DNA of 64,000 nucleotides, from NCBI RefSeq assembly GCF_016862815.1, contig NZ_BONR01000004.1, positions 124,001-188,000 of the forward strand. Direction: 5' to 3'. This DNA is from Demequina activiva (GTDB lineage: Bacteria > Actinomycetota > Actinomycetes > Actinomycetales > Demequinaceae). A model generated the notes under the pieces. It had not been told where the DNA came from. It saw only the letters and a list, made by a program, of their open reading frames with translations, and made no database searches. Below are positions 17,424 through 26,055 of the stretch, one piece after another (position 1 is the first letter of the stretch; the number at the start of each line of letters is the position of its first letter). The position numbers and the translations under genes are program-made.

Positions 17424-18442
17424 ACACCGCACACGACGAGCTCGCCGCGATCGCCCGCGAAGGGGCCCAGCGGTTCTCCAGCACCGGCCTGGCCTCGAGC
17501 CACGCGACCGTCACACGGCGAGTGCGCCGCCATCGCGTGGCGCGCGGCTCGGTCACTGCCGTCGCGGGCGTGGGGATCGCGGGCGCCGGCGCCTTTGGCG
17601 TGATTCAGCTCCGTGGCGCCGATGCGGTGGGCCCTGCGGGCACGTTGGCTCCGTCGATCACAGGCGCGGCCTCGCCGTCAGCATCTCCCGTGCCCTCGGC
17701 CGAGGCGAGCCAGGACGAGGCGTCGGGCTCCGAGATCCACGGAATCTTCGACGTCTATCCCGGTGACCGGGCGGACGTCGTGATCGAGCGTCTCGCCGAT
17801 GCCTTCGACACGGACGTCGCGACCGCGCGAGCGGCCGTGGTCGATGCGCTGCCCCCTGAGGCACAGGGGGAGCCCGACGGGTGGCTCTTGCCGGGCCGTT
17901 ACTCGAAGTGGGCGGATCCCGACAATGAGTCCCTCACCCTCGAGGAACTGGTCGGGTCCGGACTGACCAGCGCCAACGCGGACCTCCTCGAGGCAGAGGG
18001 AGTGCCACGCAAGCAGTGGCACGACACACTGGTGATCGCGTCGATCGCCCAGGCCGAGGCGCAGATGCCGGAAGACATGGCCAAGGTGGCAGCGGTGATC
18101 CGCAATCGGCTCGACGCGGGAATGCGGCTTGAGCTCGATTCCACGCTTCGCTTCGAGGGCGAGCGAAACGGCATCGACTTCTCCGACCCCCACCGCACCA
18201 CGTCCGAGGATCGCGCGGCTGAGACGCCATACAACACGTACGTCAACCAGGGGTTGCCTCCCACGGCGATCGGTGCGCCGTCAACCACCGCCATCACCGC
18301 GGCGACGCGTCCTGCTGACGGAGATTGGCTGTACTTTGTCCGGTTCCCATCGGGCGGGGTGCGGTTCGCGACGAACTTCGAGGAGCACCTCGACAACGTG
18401 ACTGCTCTCCAGGAGCAACTCCAGTCCGGCGACGCTGAGTAG
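17420..18442 (+). CDS. Single-pass membrane protein with MltG/YceG-like ectodomain, sigma-factor partner
   Basis: The 340-residue protein starts with about 40 cytoplasmic residues, one membrane segment (about 43-62), a Ser/Pro/Ala-rich linker and then an MltG-type endolytic transglycosylase-like domain (about 190-335). Recognisable MltG pieces are LVIASIAQAEAQMPEDMAKVAAVIRNRL, LELDSTLRFEG, TPYNTYVNQGLPPTAIGAPS and WLYFVRFPSGG. The acidic motif of MltG appears as AQAE (Glu213), so at least one acidic residue is kept. The start overlaps the sigma factor stop. The short basic amino end could hold the sigma factor at the membrane while the outer domain contacts peptidoglycan; that role is inferred. 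Confidence 0.8.
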   Translation: MNTAHDELAAIAREGAQRFSSTGLASSHATVTRRVRRHRVARGSVTAVAGVGIAGAGAFGVIQLRGADAVGPAGTLAPSITGAASPSASPVPSAEASQDEASGSEIHGIFDVYPGDRADVVIERLADAFDTDVATARAAVVDALPPEAQGEPDGWLLPGRYSKWADPDNESLTLEELVGSGLTSANADLLEAEGVPRKQWHDTLVIASIAQAEAQMPEDMAKVAAVIRNRLDAGMRLELDSTLRFEGERNGIDFSDPHRTTSEDRAAETPYNTYVNQGLPPTAIGAPSTTAITAATRPADGDWLYFVRFPSGGVRFATNFEEHLDNVTALQEQLQSGDAE

Positions 18443-18566
18443 GCCTCCTGCGTCGCACAGTGCCGTCATGCCCGGGGCTGCGGACCTGGCGCGTCCTGGA
18501 TATCGCGGGTGACCTTCACCGGTGCGGGACCGGCCCATCGGCGACATGCGCGATGCAGGACGCACG

Positions 18567-18589
18567 CTGGCGTGAGAACGTGACGCCAG
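18567..18589. terminator. Hairpin between convergent mltG-like and GH9 genes
   Basis: CTGGCGT and ACGCCAG form a perfect 7-bp stem around a 9-base loop in the 186-base gap between two converging genes. No T run follows. Nothing else was recognised in the gap. Confidence 0.4.
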
Positions 18590-18628
18590 TGCTACGCAGG
18601 ACGCGGACCGACTCCTACGCGCGGCAAC

Positions 18629-20452
18629 CTAGAGCTTGACCCGCGCCTCGGGGAACGCGAGGAACGCCGCGGCGGCGGCCAGCGCGGAGTTCCAGTTGAT
18701 GGTGATCTCGTTGGTGGACCACGACTGGATGTCGTCCACGTAGGCCAGCTGCGGTGCGCAGTCCTTGTCCGGGTAGAGGCCGCTGATGGTCTCGTCCCAC
18801 GTAGGCGTGTTCGCGTTGGGGCCGCCCGCGACGGAGCCGACAGGCGGTCGCGGCAGCGCCCGGTCCACCTGGTGGGCGAACCACCGCGAGTGCTGGTTCT
18901 TCACGAACACCGCGCCATAGCCCGTGATGTAGGACAGCCCCAGCGCATTGCGTCCCAGCAGGTAGTCCATCGACTCCCGGGCGGCCGCCAGGAGCTCCTC
19001 GTCGCCGGAGAGGTCGTAGCCCGCGCCCAGCACCACGATGTTGTTGAGGATCTGGCTGTTGGAGCCCCACACGTACCCGTCCGGCGGCAGCGCCTGGCCG
19101 AACGCCTGCCTGCGCTGCACACCGGCGATGGCCTGTGCGCCGGCGATCACCTGATCGGCCACCGCAGCACGATCCGCGAAGTCGCTGTCCACGGTCGCGA
19201 GCTGGATCTTCGCGATCCCATCGAGCTGATCCCAGCTGAAGCCGCCCACCGGGAACGAGTCCGCGGTATGGACCGGGGACGTCGTGACATACTCCGCGTA
19301 CTCGGCCTCTCCGGTGGTGAGGAAGAGCTCTGCTGCAGCCCAGTAGAACTCGTCCGTCACATCGTCATCGTCGTACGGGCCTCCGCCATTGCGGCCGTCC
19401 TCGACGGGCGCAAAGAGGTCCGGGTGCTCCAGCGCGGTCCTCCAGGCTGTAGTCGCCGCGTCGAGCAGCCCCGCGGCATACACCGAGTCGTAGGCCTCCC
19501 ACAGCCGTGCGCCCTGCGCGGCGACGGCCGCCAGGTTGAGCGTCGCGGCCGTCGACGGCCGGTGCAGCAGCCTGGGCTTGGGATCGTCCACGGGCAGGAT
19601 CGGGATGGCCGTCCACCCGTGGTCGTGCACCTTGTGATGCACCATGCCGGCAAGCTCCTCGCCCTTGGGCACCATCATCGACACCAGAAAGTCCAGCTCC
19701 CAGCGCGCCTCGTTGAGCACATCCGGCACGCCGTCGCCGTGCTCGGGGATGTGCAGCGTGCCGTCCGCGAGCGCCTTCTGCGCCCCGCGGCCCGCCCGCA
19801 TGGCCCGCTCCCACACGCCCAGCAGCTGTGCGACCGCGATGCCGCCGTTGACCACGTACTTGCCGTGGTCGCCGGCGTCGTACCAGCCACCCAGCACGTC
19901 CAGCGTGTAGTCGCCCGTCCAGGGCTCGCCGTAGACCTTCTCCGACTCCGCCGCTGGCTGGCAGGCGACGGCGAAGTCGCCCTGGTTGACGTCGTCGCCG
20001 CCGGGACGCGAGATGTGGCCGGGCTCGCGGGCGTACTCGTCGCCCACGATCGTCGCCTCGATCTCGATGCCGGAGCGCGCTAGATAGAAGTAGTTGAGGG
20101 CATCGACCATGAGCGGCGCGAACAGCCCTTCACGGATCACGAAGGAGTAGCTGGCCTCGCCTTCAGCCTCGATCGAGTAGGTTCCCTCGTCGTCCACGTC
20201 GGTGAAGTCGATCGCGTGGACGTGCAGCCCTGCGGTCTCGTCGACGCCCAGGACCGTGGTCGCGCCCTGGGCGACCACCTCCCCGCTGTACTCGCGCAGC
20301 TCCCACGACACGGCATCGTCCGTCTCGCTCACCAGGGTCGCTCGCTTGGGCGATCCCGGCTCGTAACCGTGCTGGTTCACCCTCACGCTCGGTCCGGTCT
20401 CGGGTGCGTACGCCGGCGTCTGGCTGGCGGTGTCGCGGGCGTCGTCGTCCAC
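18629..20452 (-). CDS. Glycoside hydrolase family 9 enzyme, no signal peptide
   Basis: A 607-residue GH9 beta-glucanase or exo-glycosidase. An amino-terminal CelD-type Ig-like domain (VRVNQHGYEPGSPKRATLV) is followed by the (alpha/alpha)6 catalytic domain with GGWYDAGDHGKYV near residue 190 (catalytic Asp pair), SDEFYWAAAELFLTTG-type helices and the late STNEITINWNSAL with the proton-donor Glu near 581. No signal peptide or anchor is visible, so it should act inside the cell on imported oligosaccharides. GTG 20452 follows AAGGAG by 9 bases. It lies 39 bases after ilvE on the same strand. Specificity cannot be fixed from sequence alone. Confidence 0.9.
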   Translation of the reverse strand: MDDDARDTASQTPAYAPETGPSVRVNQHGYEPGSPKRATLVSETDDAVSWELREYSGEVVAQGATTVLGVDETAGLHVHAIDFTDVDDEGTYSIEAEGEASYSFVIREGLFAPLMVDALNYFYLARSGIEIEATIVGDEYAREPGHISRPGGDDVNQGDFAVACQPAAESEKVYGEPWTGDYTLDVLGGWYDAGDHGKYVVNGGIAVAQLLGVWERAMRAGRGAQKALADGTLHIPEHGDGVPDVLNEARWELDFLVSMMVPKGEELAGMVHHKVHDHGWTAIPILPVDDPKPRLLHRPSTAATLNLAAVAAQGARLWEAYDSVYAAGLLDAATTAWRTALEHPDLFAPVEDGRNGGGPYDDDDVTDEFYWAAAELFLTTGEAEYAEYVTTSPVHTADSFPVGGFSWDQLDGIAKIQLATVDSDFADRAAVADQVIAGAQAIAGVQRRQAFGQALPPDGYVWGSNSQILNNIVVLGAGYDLSGDEELLAAARESMDYLLGRNALGLSYITGYGAVFVKNQHSRWFAHQVDRALPRPPVGSVAGGPNANTPTWDETISGLYPDKDCAPQLAYVDDIQSWSTNEITINWNSALAAAAAFLAFPEARVKL

Positions 20453-20491
20453 GGGGCGTGTCTCCTTGCGATGGGCGTCTGGGGTGGGGCC

Positions 20492-21601
20492 TCAGACCAC
20501 GCGGCGCATCCAGCCGTGCGTGTCCTCGGCGTGGCCGTACTGGATGTCGGTGAGTCGCTGGCGCAGTGCCATGGTGACGGTGCCCGGCCCCCCGTCACCC
20601 ACCACCAGGTCGTAGGACGGCGCTACCAGGCGCGCGATGGGGGTCACCACGGCGGCGGTGCCGCACGCGAACACCTCCTGGACGGCGCCGGAGGCGATGC
20701 CGTCCCGGAGCTCATCGATCGAGATGTCACGCTCGATGACGTCGCGGCCGTCGCCGCGCAGCAGCTCGATCACGGAGTCGCGCGTGACGCCCTCGAGGAT
20801 GGTGCCCGTCACCCGCGGAGTCCAGATGGTGCCGTCGCGGCGGACCGCGAACACGTTCATGCCGCCCAGCTCCTCGACGTACATGTCGCGCGAGGCGTCG
20901 AGGAACAGCACCTGATCGCAGCCGTGGTCCTGTGCCTGCTGCTGCGGAAGCATCGAGGCGGCGTAGTTGCCCGCGGTCTTGGCCTGGCCCGTGCCTCCCG
21001 CACCCGCGCGGTGGAAGCCTTGGGCTACCCAGATCGAGACGGGCTTCACGCCGTTCGGGAAGTACGCGCCCACGGGCGAGGCGAGCAGCACGTAGCCGAC
21101 TGTCGCCGAGGGCCGCACTCCCAGGCACGGCTCGGTCCCGATCAGCATGGGCCGCAGGTACAGCGAGGTCTCCTCGACATCCGGAACCCAGGCCGCGTCC
21201 ACCCCCAGCAGCTCCTCGATCGAGCCCAGGAAGTCCTCCTCCGGGAGCGGGGGCAGCGCCATCCTCACCGCGGACGCGTTGAAGCGGGCGGCGTTCGCCT
21301 CCGGCCGGAACAGGTGGATCGAGCCGTCCGCCCAGCGGTAGGCCTTGAGCCCCTCGAACACCTGCTGGCCGTAGTGCAGCACGGTCGCGCCGGGGTGGAG
21401 CACCAGGTCGCCGAACGGCTCGATGCGGCGATCATGCCAGCCGCGATCGGCGGTCCAGGTGGCCTTGGCCAGGTGGTCAGAGAAGACCGTGCCGAACGGC
21501 TGGGAGTCCATGCGCCGAGCGCGCTCAGCGTCGGATGCCGGCGCCGGGTTGCGCGTGACCGCGAAGGCGGTCGCGTGGTGCTCGGGCGCGTGGTGGTCCA
21601 T
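20492..21601 (-). CDS. ilvE: Branched-chain amino-acid aminotransferase, copy 1
   Basis: This fold-type IV PLP enzyme transaminates the 2-oxo acids to Val, Leu and Ile. The 369-residue protein shows HYGQQVFEGLKAYRW, SLYLRPMLIGTEP, the PLP lysine in GQAKTAGNYAASM, VEELGGMNVF and EVFACGTAAVVTPI. It is clearly a paralogue of the ilvE at 32254-33378, with many identical blocks, but differs around the lysine (KTAG versus KCGG). A TAGGCT box six bases before the ATG suggests a leaderless transcript. GH9 lies 39 bases downstream. Confidence 0.93.
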   Translation of the reverse strand: MDHHAPEHHATAFAVTRNPAPASDAERARRMDSQPFGTVFSDHLAKATWTADRGWHDRRIEPFGDLVLHPGATVLHYGQQVFEGLKAYRWADGSIHLFRPEANAARFNASAVRMALPPLPEEDFLGSIEELLGVDAAWVPDVEETSLYLRPMLIGTEPCLGVRPSATVGYVLLASPVGAYFPNGVKPVSIWVAQGFHRAGAGGTGQAKTAGNYAASMLPQQQAQDHGCDQVLFLDASRDMYVEELGGMNVFAVRRDGTIWTPRVTGTILEGVTRDSVIELLRGDGRDVIERDISIDELRDGIASGAVQEVFACGTAAVVTPIARLVAPSYDLVVGDGGPGTVTMALRQRLTDIQYGHAEDTHGWMRRVV

Positions 21602-21607
21602 CCCGTC

Positions 21608-21613
21608 AGCCTA
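21608..21613 (-). promoter_or_regulatory. Leaderless-type -10 box (TAGGCT) for ilvE copy 1
   Basis: TAGGCT on the minus strand stands six bases from the ATG at 21601, with no ribosome binding site. Confidence 0.6.
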
Positions 21614-21669
21614 CCTGCGGCGACGGCGGCCGCGACCCGCGCGAACGGGCGTGCCGCCGTGCCTCAGAC

Positions 21670-22200
21670 CTAGCCGCACCAGTCGCACAGACCGGTCGCC
21701 GGCAGGTGCGTGAAGCAGGTGGGGCACGGGGTCGCGACCGGCTCGGTGGCCCGGGCGCGCTGGGCCGCCAGACGCTCGGCCTTCGTCACGGCCTGCGTGT
21801 CCTGGACGGCCGATGCGCGGGCGCGCTGAGGAGCGACCGCGCGAGGCGTGGTGGTCGCCGCGGGCGCGGCGTCCGGCAGCCGCAGCTCCTCGGGCTCGGC
21901 GATCTCGACGAACTCGCTGGGAGCATCGGCCGGATGCAGCGCCACATAGTGCGGCATCACGTAGGCGACGGGGCTGGTGCGGCCGTGCGCCTCGAGAGCG
22001 ATGTAGGCGCGGGACTCGGGGATGTAGACGTGCTCGAAGTCGAGGCCGCGGACGGCCAGGCGGGCGCGGTCCACGGCGCCCAGGGGAAGCTCGAAGTCCG
22101 CCATGGCGGCATCGAGGGTACGGAAGTAGGTGCGGGGCTCAAGGTCACTGGAAACAGGCACCGGAAGATCATTCCCTACCGCGGGCCTGATGGGGTTCAT
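21670..22200 (-). CDS. Hypothetical protein with C-terminal zinc ribbon
   Basis: The 176-residue product is not recognised as a named family. A folded-looking amino half (YFRTLDAAMADFELPLG to YVMPHYVALHP) is followed by a Pro/Ala-rich linker and a charged helix. It ends in CPTCFTHLPATGLCDWCG, two CxxC pairs that form a short zinc ribbon. ATG 22200 is the best ATG before the conserved-looking part; a GTG near 22158 is a possible later start. It is followed by ilvE on the same strand after 68 bases. A role in protein or nucleic acid binding is possible through the ribbon, but unproven. Confidence 0.7.
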   Translation of the reverse strand: MNPIRPAVGNDLPVPVSSDLEPRTYFRTLDAAMADFELPLGAVDRARLAVRGLDFEHVYIPESRAYIALEAHGRTSPVAYVMPHYVALHPADAPSEFVEIAEPEELRLPDAAPAATTTPRAVAPQRARASAVQDTQAVTKAERLAAQRARATEPVATPCPTCFTHLPATGLCDWCG

Positions 22201-22347
22201 CCACGCCGGAGTGCCTGCCACTCCGATGCCTTCTCCGACGGTTCGAACCACGTCAGCGGCGACACGCGGGGCGGAGACCCCGGGATTGGGGGCCATCCCC
22301 CGCGTGTCGCGCGCGGAGTGGTGCGAACTGTCGCGGACCGCTGGAGA

Positions 22348-23205
22348 TCAGCGCGGGTCCCGGTACTTCCACATCGTCAGGGTGCCGAACACGGCCACCA
22401 GCGCGGCGGACCAGCCGATCACCCACACCATCTCCCCGGCTGCGGAGCCACCGTCCATGAACGCGCGAACGGCGTCCACGAGGTGAGCCACCGGGTTGAC
22501 GGAGATCCAGCCCTGCAGCCAGCCCGGCATGGTGGAGGGGTCCGCGAAGATGTTCGAGCCGAACACCAAGGGCATGAGGATCATCATGGACACGCCCATC
22601 ACCGCACGCTGGGAGCGCAGCAGCAAGGCCAGGAAGGTCCACAGCCACGTCAGGCCAAAGGCGAAGATCAGCAGCGTCAGCACGCCCATGAGCACGCCCA
22701 CGATCCCGCCTTCCGGACGCCACCCCACGAACCAGCACACGATGCCGGTCACCGTCGCCGCGATCGTGTAGCGCACGGCGTCGCCCAGGAGCATGCCCAC
22801 CAGGGCGGAGGGCCGCCAGATGGGCAGCGAGCGGAAGCGATCGAACACTCCCTTGTCGATGTCCTCGCGCAGCGTCGCGCCGGTGTACATGGTGATGAAC
22901 AGGACGGACTGCACCAGGATGCCTGGCGCGAGGTACGCGATGTAGTCCTGCGTCGAGCCAGCGATCGCACCGCCGAACAGGTAGGTGAAGATCAGCGTCA
23001 TCATGACCGGGAACAGGGTGACGTCGAACAGCTGCTCGGGCACGTGCTTGATCTTGAGCAGCGCGCGCCAGCCGAAGGTCACGGACGTCGACAGCGCGCT
23101 GGGTCGTGCGGGACGCGCGCCGCCGGCCAGGGCGGTGGCGATCGCGTGCGCCTGCGGCTTCGGGGCCTCCTCAGTGGCCTGGGTGTGGGTCTCGGTGGTG
23201 CTCAT
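22348..23205 (-). CDS. ABC-2 type exporter permease (DrrB-like)
   Basis: This 285-residue integral membrane protein is the permease of an efflux ABC transporter. It has about 40 hydrophilic residues at the amino end, then six membrane segments with the family blocks [40 protein letters not shown] and [16 protein letters not shown]. Its start overlaps the ATPase stop (ATGA), so the two form one unit. Relatives export anthracyclines and other drugs or lipids; the substrate here is unknown. A TetR-type regulator is divergent. Confidence 0.92.
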   Translation of the reverse strand: MSTTETHTQATEEAPKPQAHAIATALAGGARPARPSALSTSVTFGWRALLKIKHVPEQLFDVTLFPVMMTLIFTYLFGGAIAGSTQDYIAYLAPGILVQSVLFITMYTGATLREDIDKGVFDRFRSLPIWRPSALVGMLLGDAVRYTIAATVTGIVCWFVGWRPEGGIVGVLMGVLTLLIFAFGLTWLWTFLALLLRSQRAVMGVSMMILMPLVFGSNIFADPSTMPGWLQGWISVNPVAHLVDAVRAFMDGGSAAGEMVWVIGWSAALVAVFGTLTMWKYRDPR

Positions 23206-24173
23206 GCGGCCACCTCCTCATCAGTCGCGGTCTTTTCTGCGGGGTGGCCGGTCAGGGCCAGGAACACCTCGTCGAGGCTGGGCTGGCCCAGCGAGAACTG
23301 TGCGACGTCGATGCCGGCCGCCTCGAGCGCGCTCAACGCGCGGGTGGCACGGGCCCGGTCCTCGACGGAGGCGCTCAGCGCCTGCGGATCGGCCTCGCGT
23401 GCGACGTCGACGTCGAGCTCGCGCATCAGCAGCTCGCGCGCCGTGTCCCGGTCGTTGCGGTGCATCACCCGCACGTGCAGCGAGCCCGCGCCCACCGATG
23501 CTTTGAGCTCGGTGGCGCTGCCCTCCGCGATGATCTTGCCGGTGTCGATCACGGAGATGCGGTCCGCGAGCTGGTCCGCCTCGTCCAGGTACTGGGTCGT
23601 CAGCATCACGGTGGTGCCGAAGTCCACGAGCGCACGGATGATGTCCCACACCTCGTTGCGGGCGCGAGGGTCCAGCCCGGTGGTGGGCTCGTCGAGGAAC
23701 AGCAGCTCGGGGCTGACGATGATCGAGGCGGCGATGTCGATCCGGCGGCGCATGCCGCCGCTGTAGTTCTTCACCTGCTTGCCCGCTGCATCGGCCAAGC
23801 TGAAGGCCTCGAGCAGCTCCATCGCGCGGCGCGACGCGGCCTGGCCGCGGTAGCCATAGAGCAGCGCGATCAGGCGCAGGTTCTCCGCCCCCGTCAGGTC
23901 CTCGTCCACGGACGCGAACTGACCGGTGAGGCCCACCAGGCTGCGCACGGCGTCCGCCTCCTTCACGATGTCGTGACCCAGCACGGTGCCCCGGCCCGCG
24001 TCAGGGCGGATGAGCGTGGCGAGCATGCGAATCGCGGTGGTCTTGCCTGCGCCGTTGGGGCCCAGGAAGCCGTGCACGCCGCCTCGCGCGATGGCGAGGT
24101 CGATGCCGTCGACGGCGCGCAGGTCGCCGTAGATCTTGGTGAGACCCTCGGTCTCGATGGCCAGATCCGTCAT
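23202..24173 (-). CDS. ABC exporter ATPase (DrrA-like)
   Basis: The 323-residue ATP-binding subunit powers the neighbouring permease. Walker A is GPNGAGKTT (about residues 37-45), the signature is [15 protein letters not shown], Walker B is [16 protein letters not shown], and the H-loop position reads [14 protein letters not shown] (Gln-Tyr where many ABC proteins have His), as is usual in DrrA proteins. The carboxyl region (from about 230) is the DrrA-type accessory domain. ATG 24173 is preferred to the ATG at 24215 because GGAGGG lies just before it. The gene diverges from a TetR regulator across a dyad that overlaps its likely promoter. Confidence 0.93.
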   Translation of the reverse strand: MTDLAIETEGLTKIYGDLRAVDGIDLAIARGGVHGFLGPNGAGKTTAIRMLATLIRPDAGRGTVLGHDIVKEADAVRSLVGLTGQFASVDEDLTGAENLRLIALLYGYRGQAASRRAMELLEAFSLADAAGKQVKNYSGGMRRRIDIAASIIVSPELLFLDEPTTGLDPRARNEVWDIIRALVDFGTTVMLTTQYLDEADQLADRISVIDTGKIIAEGSATELKASVGAGSLHVRVMHRNDRDTARELLMRELDVDVAREADPQALSASVEDRARATRALSALEAAGIDVAQFSLGQPSLDEVFLALTGHPAEKTATDEEVAA

Positions 24174-24223
24174 GTGCCCTCCCAGGCTGCGCCGTTGGTG
24201 GCGCTGTCGCATCATTCACGCTA

Positions 24224-24240
24224 TGTTCACAGTGTTTACA
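24224..24240. promoter_or_regulatory. Operator-like dyad between ABC exporter and TetR genes
   Basis: TGTTCACAGTGTTTACA is an imperfect 17-bp dyad. On the minus strand it sits between a TTGTCG -35 and a TAGCGT -10 (18-base spacer) of the exporter operon. The position fits repression of both divergent genes by the TetR protein. Confidence 0.55.
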
Positions 24241-24285
24241 TCGACAAGGATTGACTGTAGACGCGATGGCGAGGAGGCGCAAGAG

Positions 24286-24924
24286 GTGCCGCAGATCACG
24301 AGCTCGTACCACCACGGCGATCTGCACGCCGCGCTGGTAGGCGCGGGCCTGGCGCTCGCCCGCAAGGGCGGTGTCGACGCCGTCGGCGTGCGCGATGTGA
24401 CGCGCCAGGCGGGGGTCTCCCCCGCTGCGGCATACCGGCACTTCGAGGACCACCGAGCGCTGGTGCTCGCCGTGGCTCTGGCCGCACAGGATCATCTGGC
24501 GGAGGCGATCGTGGCGCGTATCGCGACGGAGACGGCCGATGCGCCCGGAGACCGCGACGCGGCTGTGGCCCGGTTGCGCGGGGTGGGGTTGGGGTACATC
24601 GACTTCGCACTCGCCGAACCCGGCTGGTTCGAGCTCGCGCTGCTGACCTTCGATCCGGGCGGCGAAGCGCCATCCGTCATGGTCGCGGAGCAGATCCCGG
24701 CGCCGTTCCTGCTGCTGCTCCAGGCGCTGGATGCGTGCCTGGACGCCGGGATCCTCACCGCCGCGCAGCGGGAGCACGCCGAGTGGCCATGCTGGTCCGC
24801 GGTGCACGGATTCGCGGACATCGCGACGCGCGGCCCGCTCAGGGGTCAGGACCCAGCCGTGCTGGCCGCCTTGGGCGCGGACGTGGTCGAGCGGATCATC
24901 GCGGGCGTGCGCGCAGACCGCTGA
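24286..24924 (+). CDS. TetR/AcrR-family regulator
   Basis: A 212-residue transcriptional repressor-type protein. The amino-terminal HTH is SYHHGDLHAALVGAGLALAR, then VGVRDVTRQAGVSPAAAYRHFEDHRAL. The rest forms the helical ligand-binding and dimer domain (TetR_C_33-like, with PGWFELALLTF). GTG 24286 is chosen since GAGGAGG ends 8 bases upstream; the longer frame to 24136 runs into the divergent gene. It probably controls the DrrAB-like exporter and itself through the dyad at 24224-24240. Confidence 0.92.
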   Translation: MPQITSSYHHGDLHAALVGAGLALARKGGVDAVGVRDVTRQAGVSPAAAYRHFEDHRALVLAVALAAQDHLAEAIVARIATETADAPGDRDAAVARLRGVGLGYIDFALAEPGWFELALLTFDPGGEAPSVMVAEQIPAPFLLLLQALDACLDAGILTAAQREHAEWPCWSAVHGFADIATRGPLRGQDPAVLAALGADVVERIIAGVRADR

Positions 24925-24933
24925 CGCGACCGC

Positions 24934-24960
24934 GGGGCGCCCTCGGCTCGAGAGCGCCCC
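24934..24960. terminator. Bidirectional hairpin terminator
   Basis: GGGGCGC and GCGCCCC pair over 7 bp and the stem continues with CTCG/CGAG after one mismatch, leaving a three-base loop. It lies between the convergent TetR and DUF427 genes. No T run is present, as is common in very GC-rich genomes. Confidence 0.6.
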
Positions 24961-24978
24961 ACGGAAACGGATGGAATG

Positions 24979-25278
24979 CTAGTCCTCGATCAGCTCGACT
25001 GCGCGGTCGAACGCCACGTACTGCGACACGTCCTTGCCCACGCGCTCCTTGGCGCTGTCAGGCATGTTCGGGTAGGCCCACGCGACGTCCTTCTGCTCGC
25101 CGTCGTTGGTCTGGTAGTACTGCGCGGCGCCGCGCCACGAGCAGGTGTACTGGGTGTCGCTCTGCTCGATCTCCTGGGAGTGGACGGCCTCCGGCGGGAA
25201 GTACCAGGCGCCGTCGATGTGCACCAGGTCGTCCTTGGGAGCCTCGGCGAGAACCTTGCCGTTGAGTACAGCCTTCAT
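24979..25278 (-). CDS. DUF427 family protein
   Basis: A 99-residue cytoplasmic protein with the DUF427 pattern: MKAVLNGKVLAEAP at the start, AWYFPPEAVHSQEI, TQYTCSWRGAAQYY and VAWAYPNMPDSAKE in order. The domain is a small beta-rich fold of unknown biochemical role. The gene lies 47 bases after the F420-reductase-like gene on the same strand, with a GGAGG-type site (aaggaggcatcacc) before the ATG, so the two are probably co-transcribed. Confidence 0.9.
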   Translation of the reverse strand: MKAVLNGKVLAEAPKDDLVHIDGAWYFPPEAVHSQEIEQSDTQYTCSWRGAAQYYQTNDGEQKDVAWAYPNMPDSAKERVGKDVSQYVAFDRAVELIED

Positions 25279-25325
25279 GGTGATGCCTCCTTGTTGGGGT
25301 TGGGGGGTGAGGCGAGAGCGGCGCG

Positions 25326-25973
25326 TCAGACCTGCTGCACGCGCTCGACGTCCGTGGTGAGCTCCTTGAGCTCCTCGAGATTCGCGCGCTTGCCGTAGGC
25401 GGGAGTGTCGCGCTCGACCTTCCAGCTCTGGTCCAGGCCGCCGAGGTCGAGCACGTCGTAGCCCAGCGCGTCGATGAAGTGTGCGACGGCATCCTTGGCT
25501 GAGTCCGTATTGCCGGCCACGGTGAGGGCCCGCCGGTCCGCAGAGCCCTTGGGCAGGCCGTCTGCCGGGATGTCCTTGGCGTTGATGTTGTTGAAAGCCT
25601 TGACCACGTGGCTGTGCGGAAGGTGCTTCTGCAGCAGCTCCGAGGTCGTGGACTCGTTGCTGTCCAACGCCTCGATGCGACCGTCGCGCTGCGGGTAGTA
25701 GTTGTTCGCGTCCATCACGATCTTGTCCTCGAACGGCTCCACGGGCAGCGCGCCGATCGCCTTCAGAGGTATCGCGACCAGAACCAGGTCACCCCGGCGA
25801 ATCGACTCCTCCGTGGTGCCGGCCGTAGCCCGATCGCCGAGCTCGCTCACCAGATCCTGAAGCGTGTCCGGCCCGCGGGAGTTCGAGATCACGACATCGA
25901 AGCCGTGCTCCACAGCCGCCTTCGCGACGTTCGAACCGATGTTGCCAGAGCCGATGATGCCGATGGTTGTCAT
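25326..25973 (-). CDS. NADP/F420-type oxidoreductase (COG2085)
   Basis: A 215-residue Rossmann-fold protein of the group of NADPH-dependent F420 reductases and related enzymes. The nucleotide site is TIGIIGSGNIGSNVAKAAV at the amino end, followed by VISNSRGP where adenosine-phosphate specificity is read. VLVAIPLKAIGALP, DANNYYPQRDG and VVKAFNNI are the family blocks. ATG 25973 is the start directly before the dinucleotide fold; the longer frame runs through an HNH gene on the other strand. Whether F420 is the partner is not shown by sequence. Confidence 0.88.
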   Translation of the reverse strand: MTTIGIIGSGNIGSNVAKAAVEHGFDVVISNSRGPDTLQDLVSELGDRATAGTTEESIRRGDLVLVAIPLKAIGALPVEPFEDKIVMDANNYYPQRDGRIEALDSNESTTSELLQKHLPHSHVVKAFNNINAKDIPADGLPKGSADRRALTVAGNTDSAKDAVAHFIDALGYDVLDLGGLDQSWKVERDTPAYGKRANLEELKELTTDVERVQQV

Positions 25974-26055
25974 GGTGCGGAGAACGTGTGCGTTTGGGTG
26001 GGTATTCCTGGCGGCGGACCTTGCCGGCCCTGGCGGCAGCTGCCAAGCTGCGGAC

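Noticed and set aside
18443-18628. A small gene or riboswitch in the gap between the MltG-like and GH9 genes
   Set aside because: Only a 7-bp hairpin is present; no open frame with a start signal and no conserved RNA motif.
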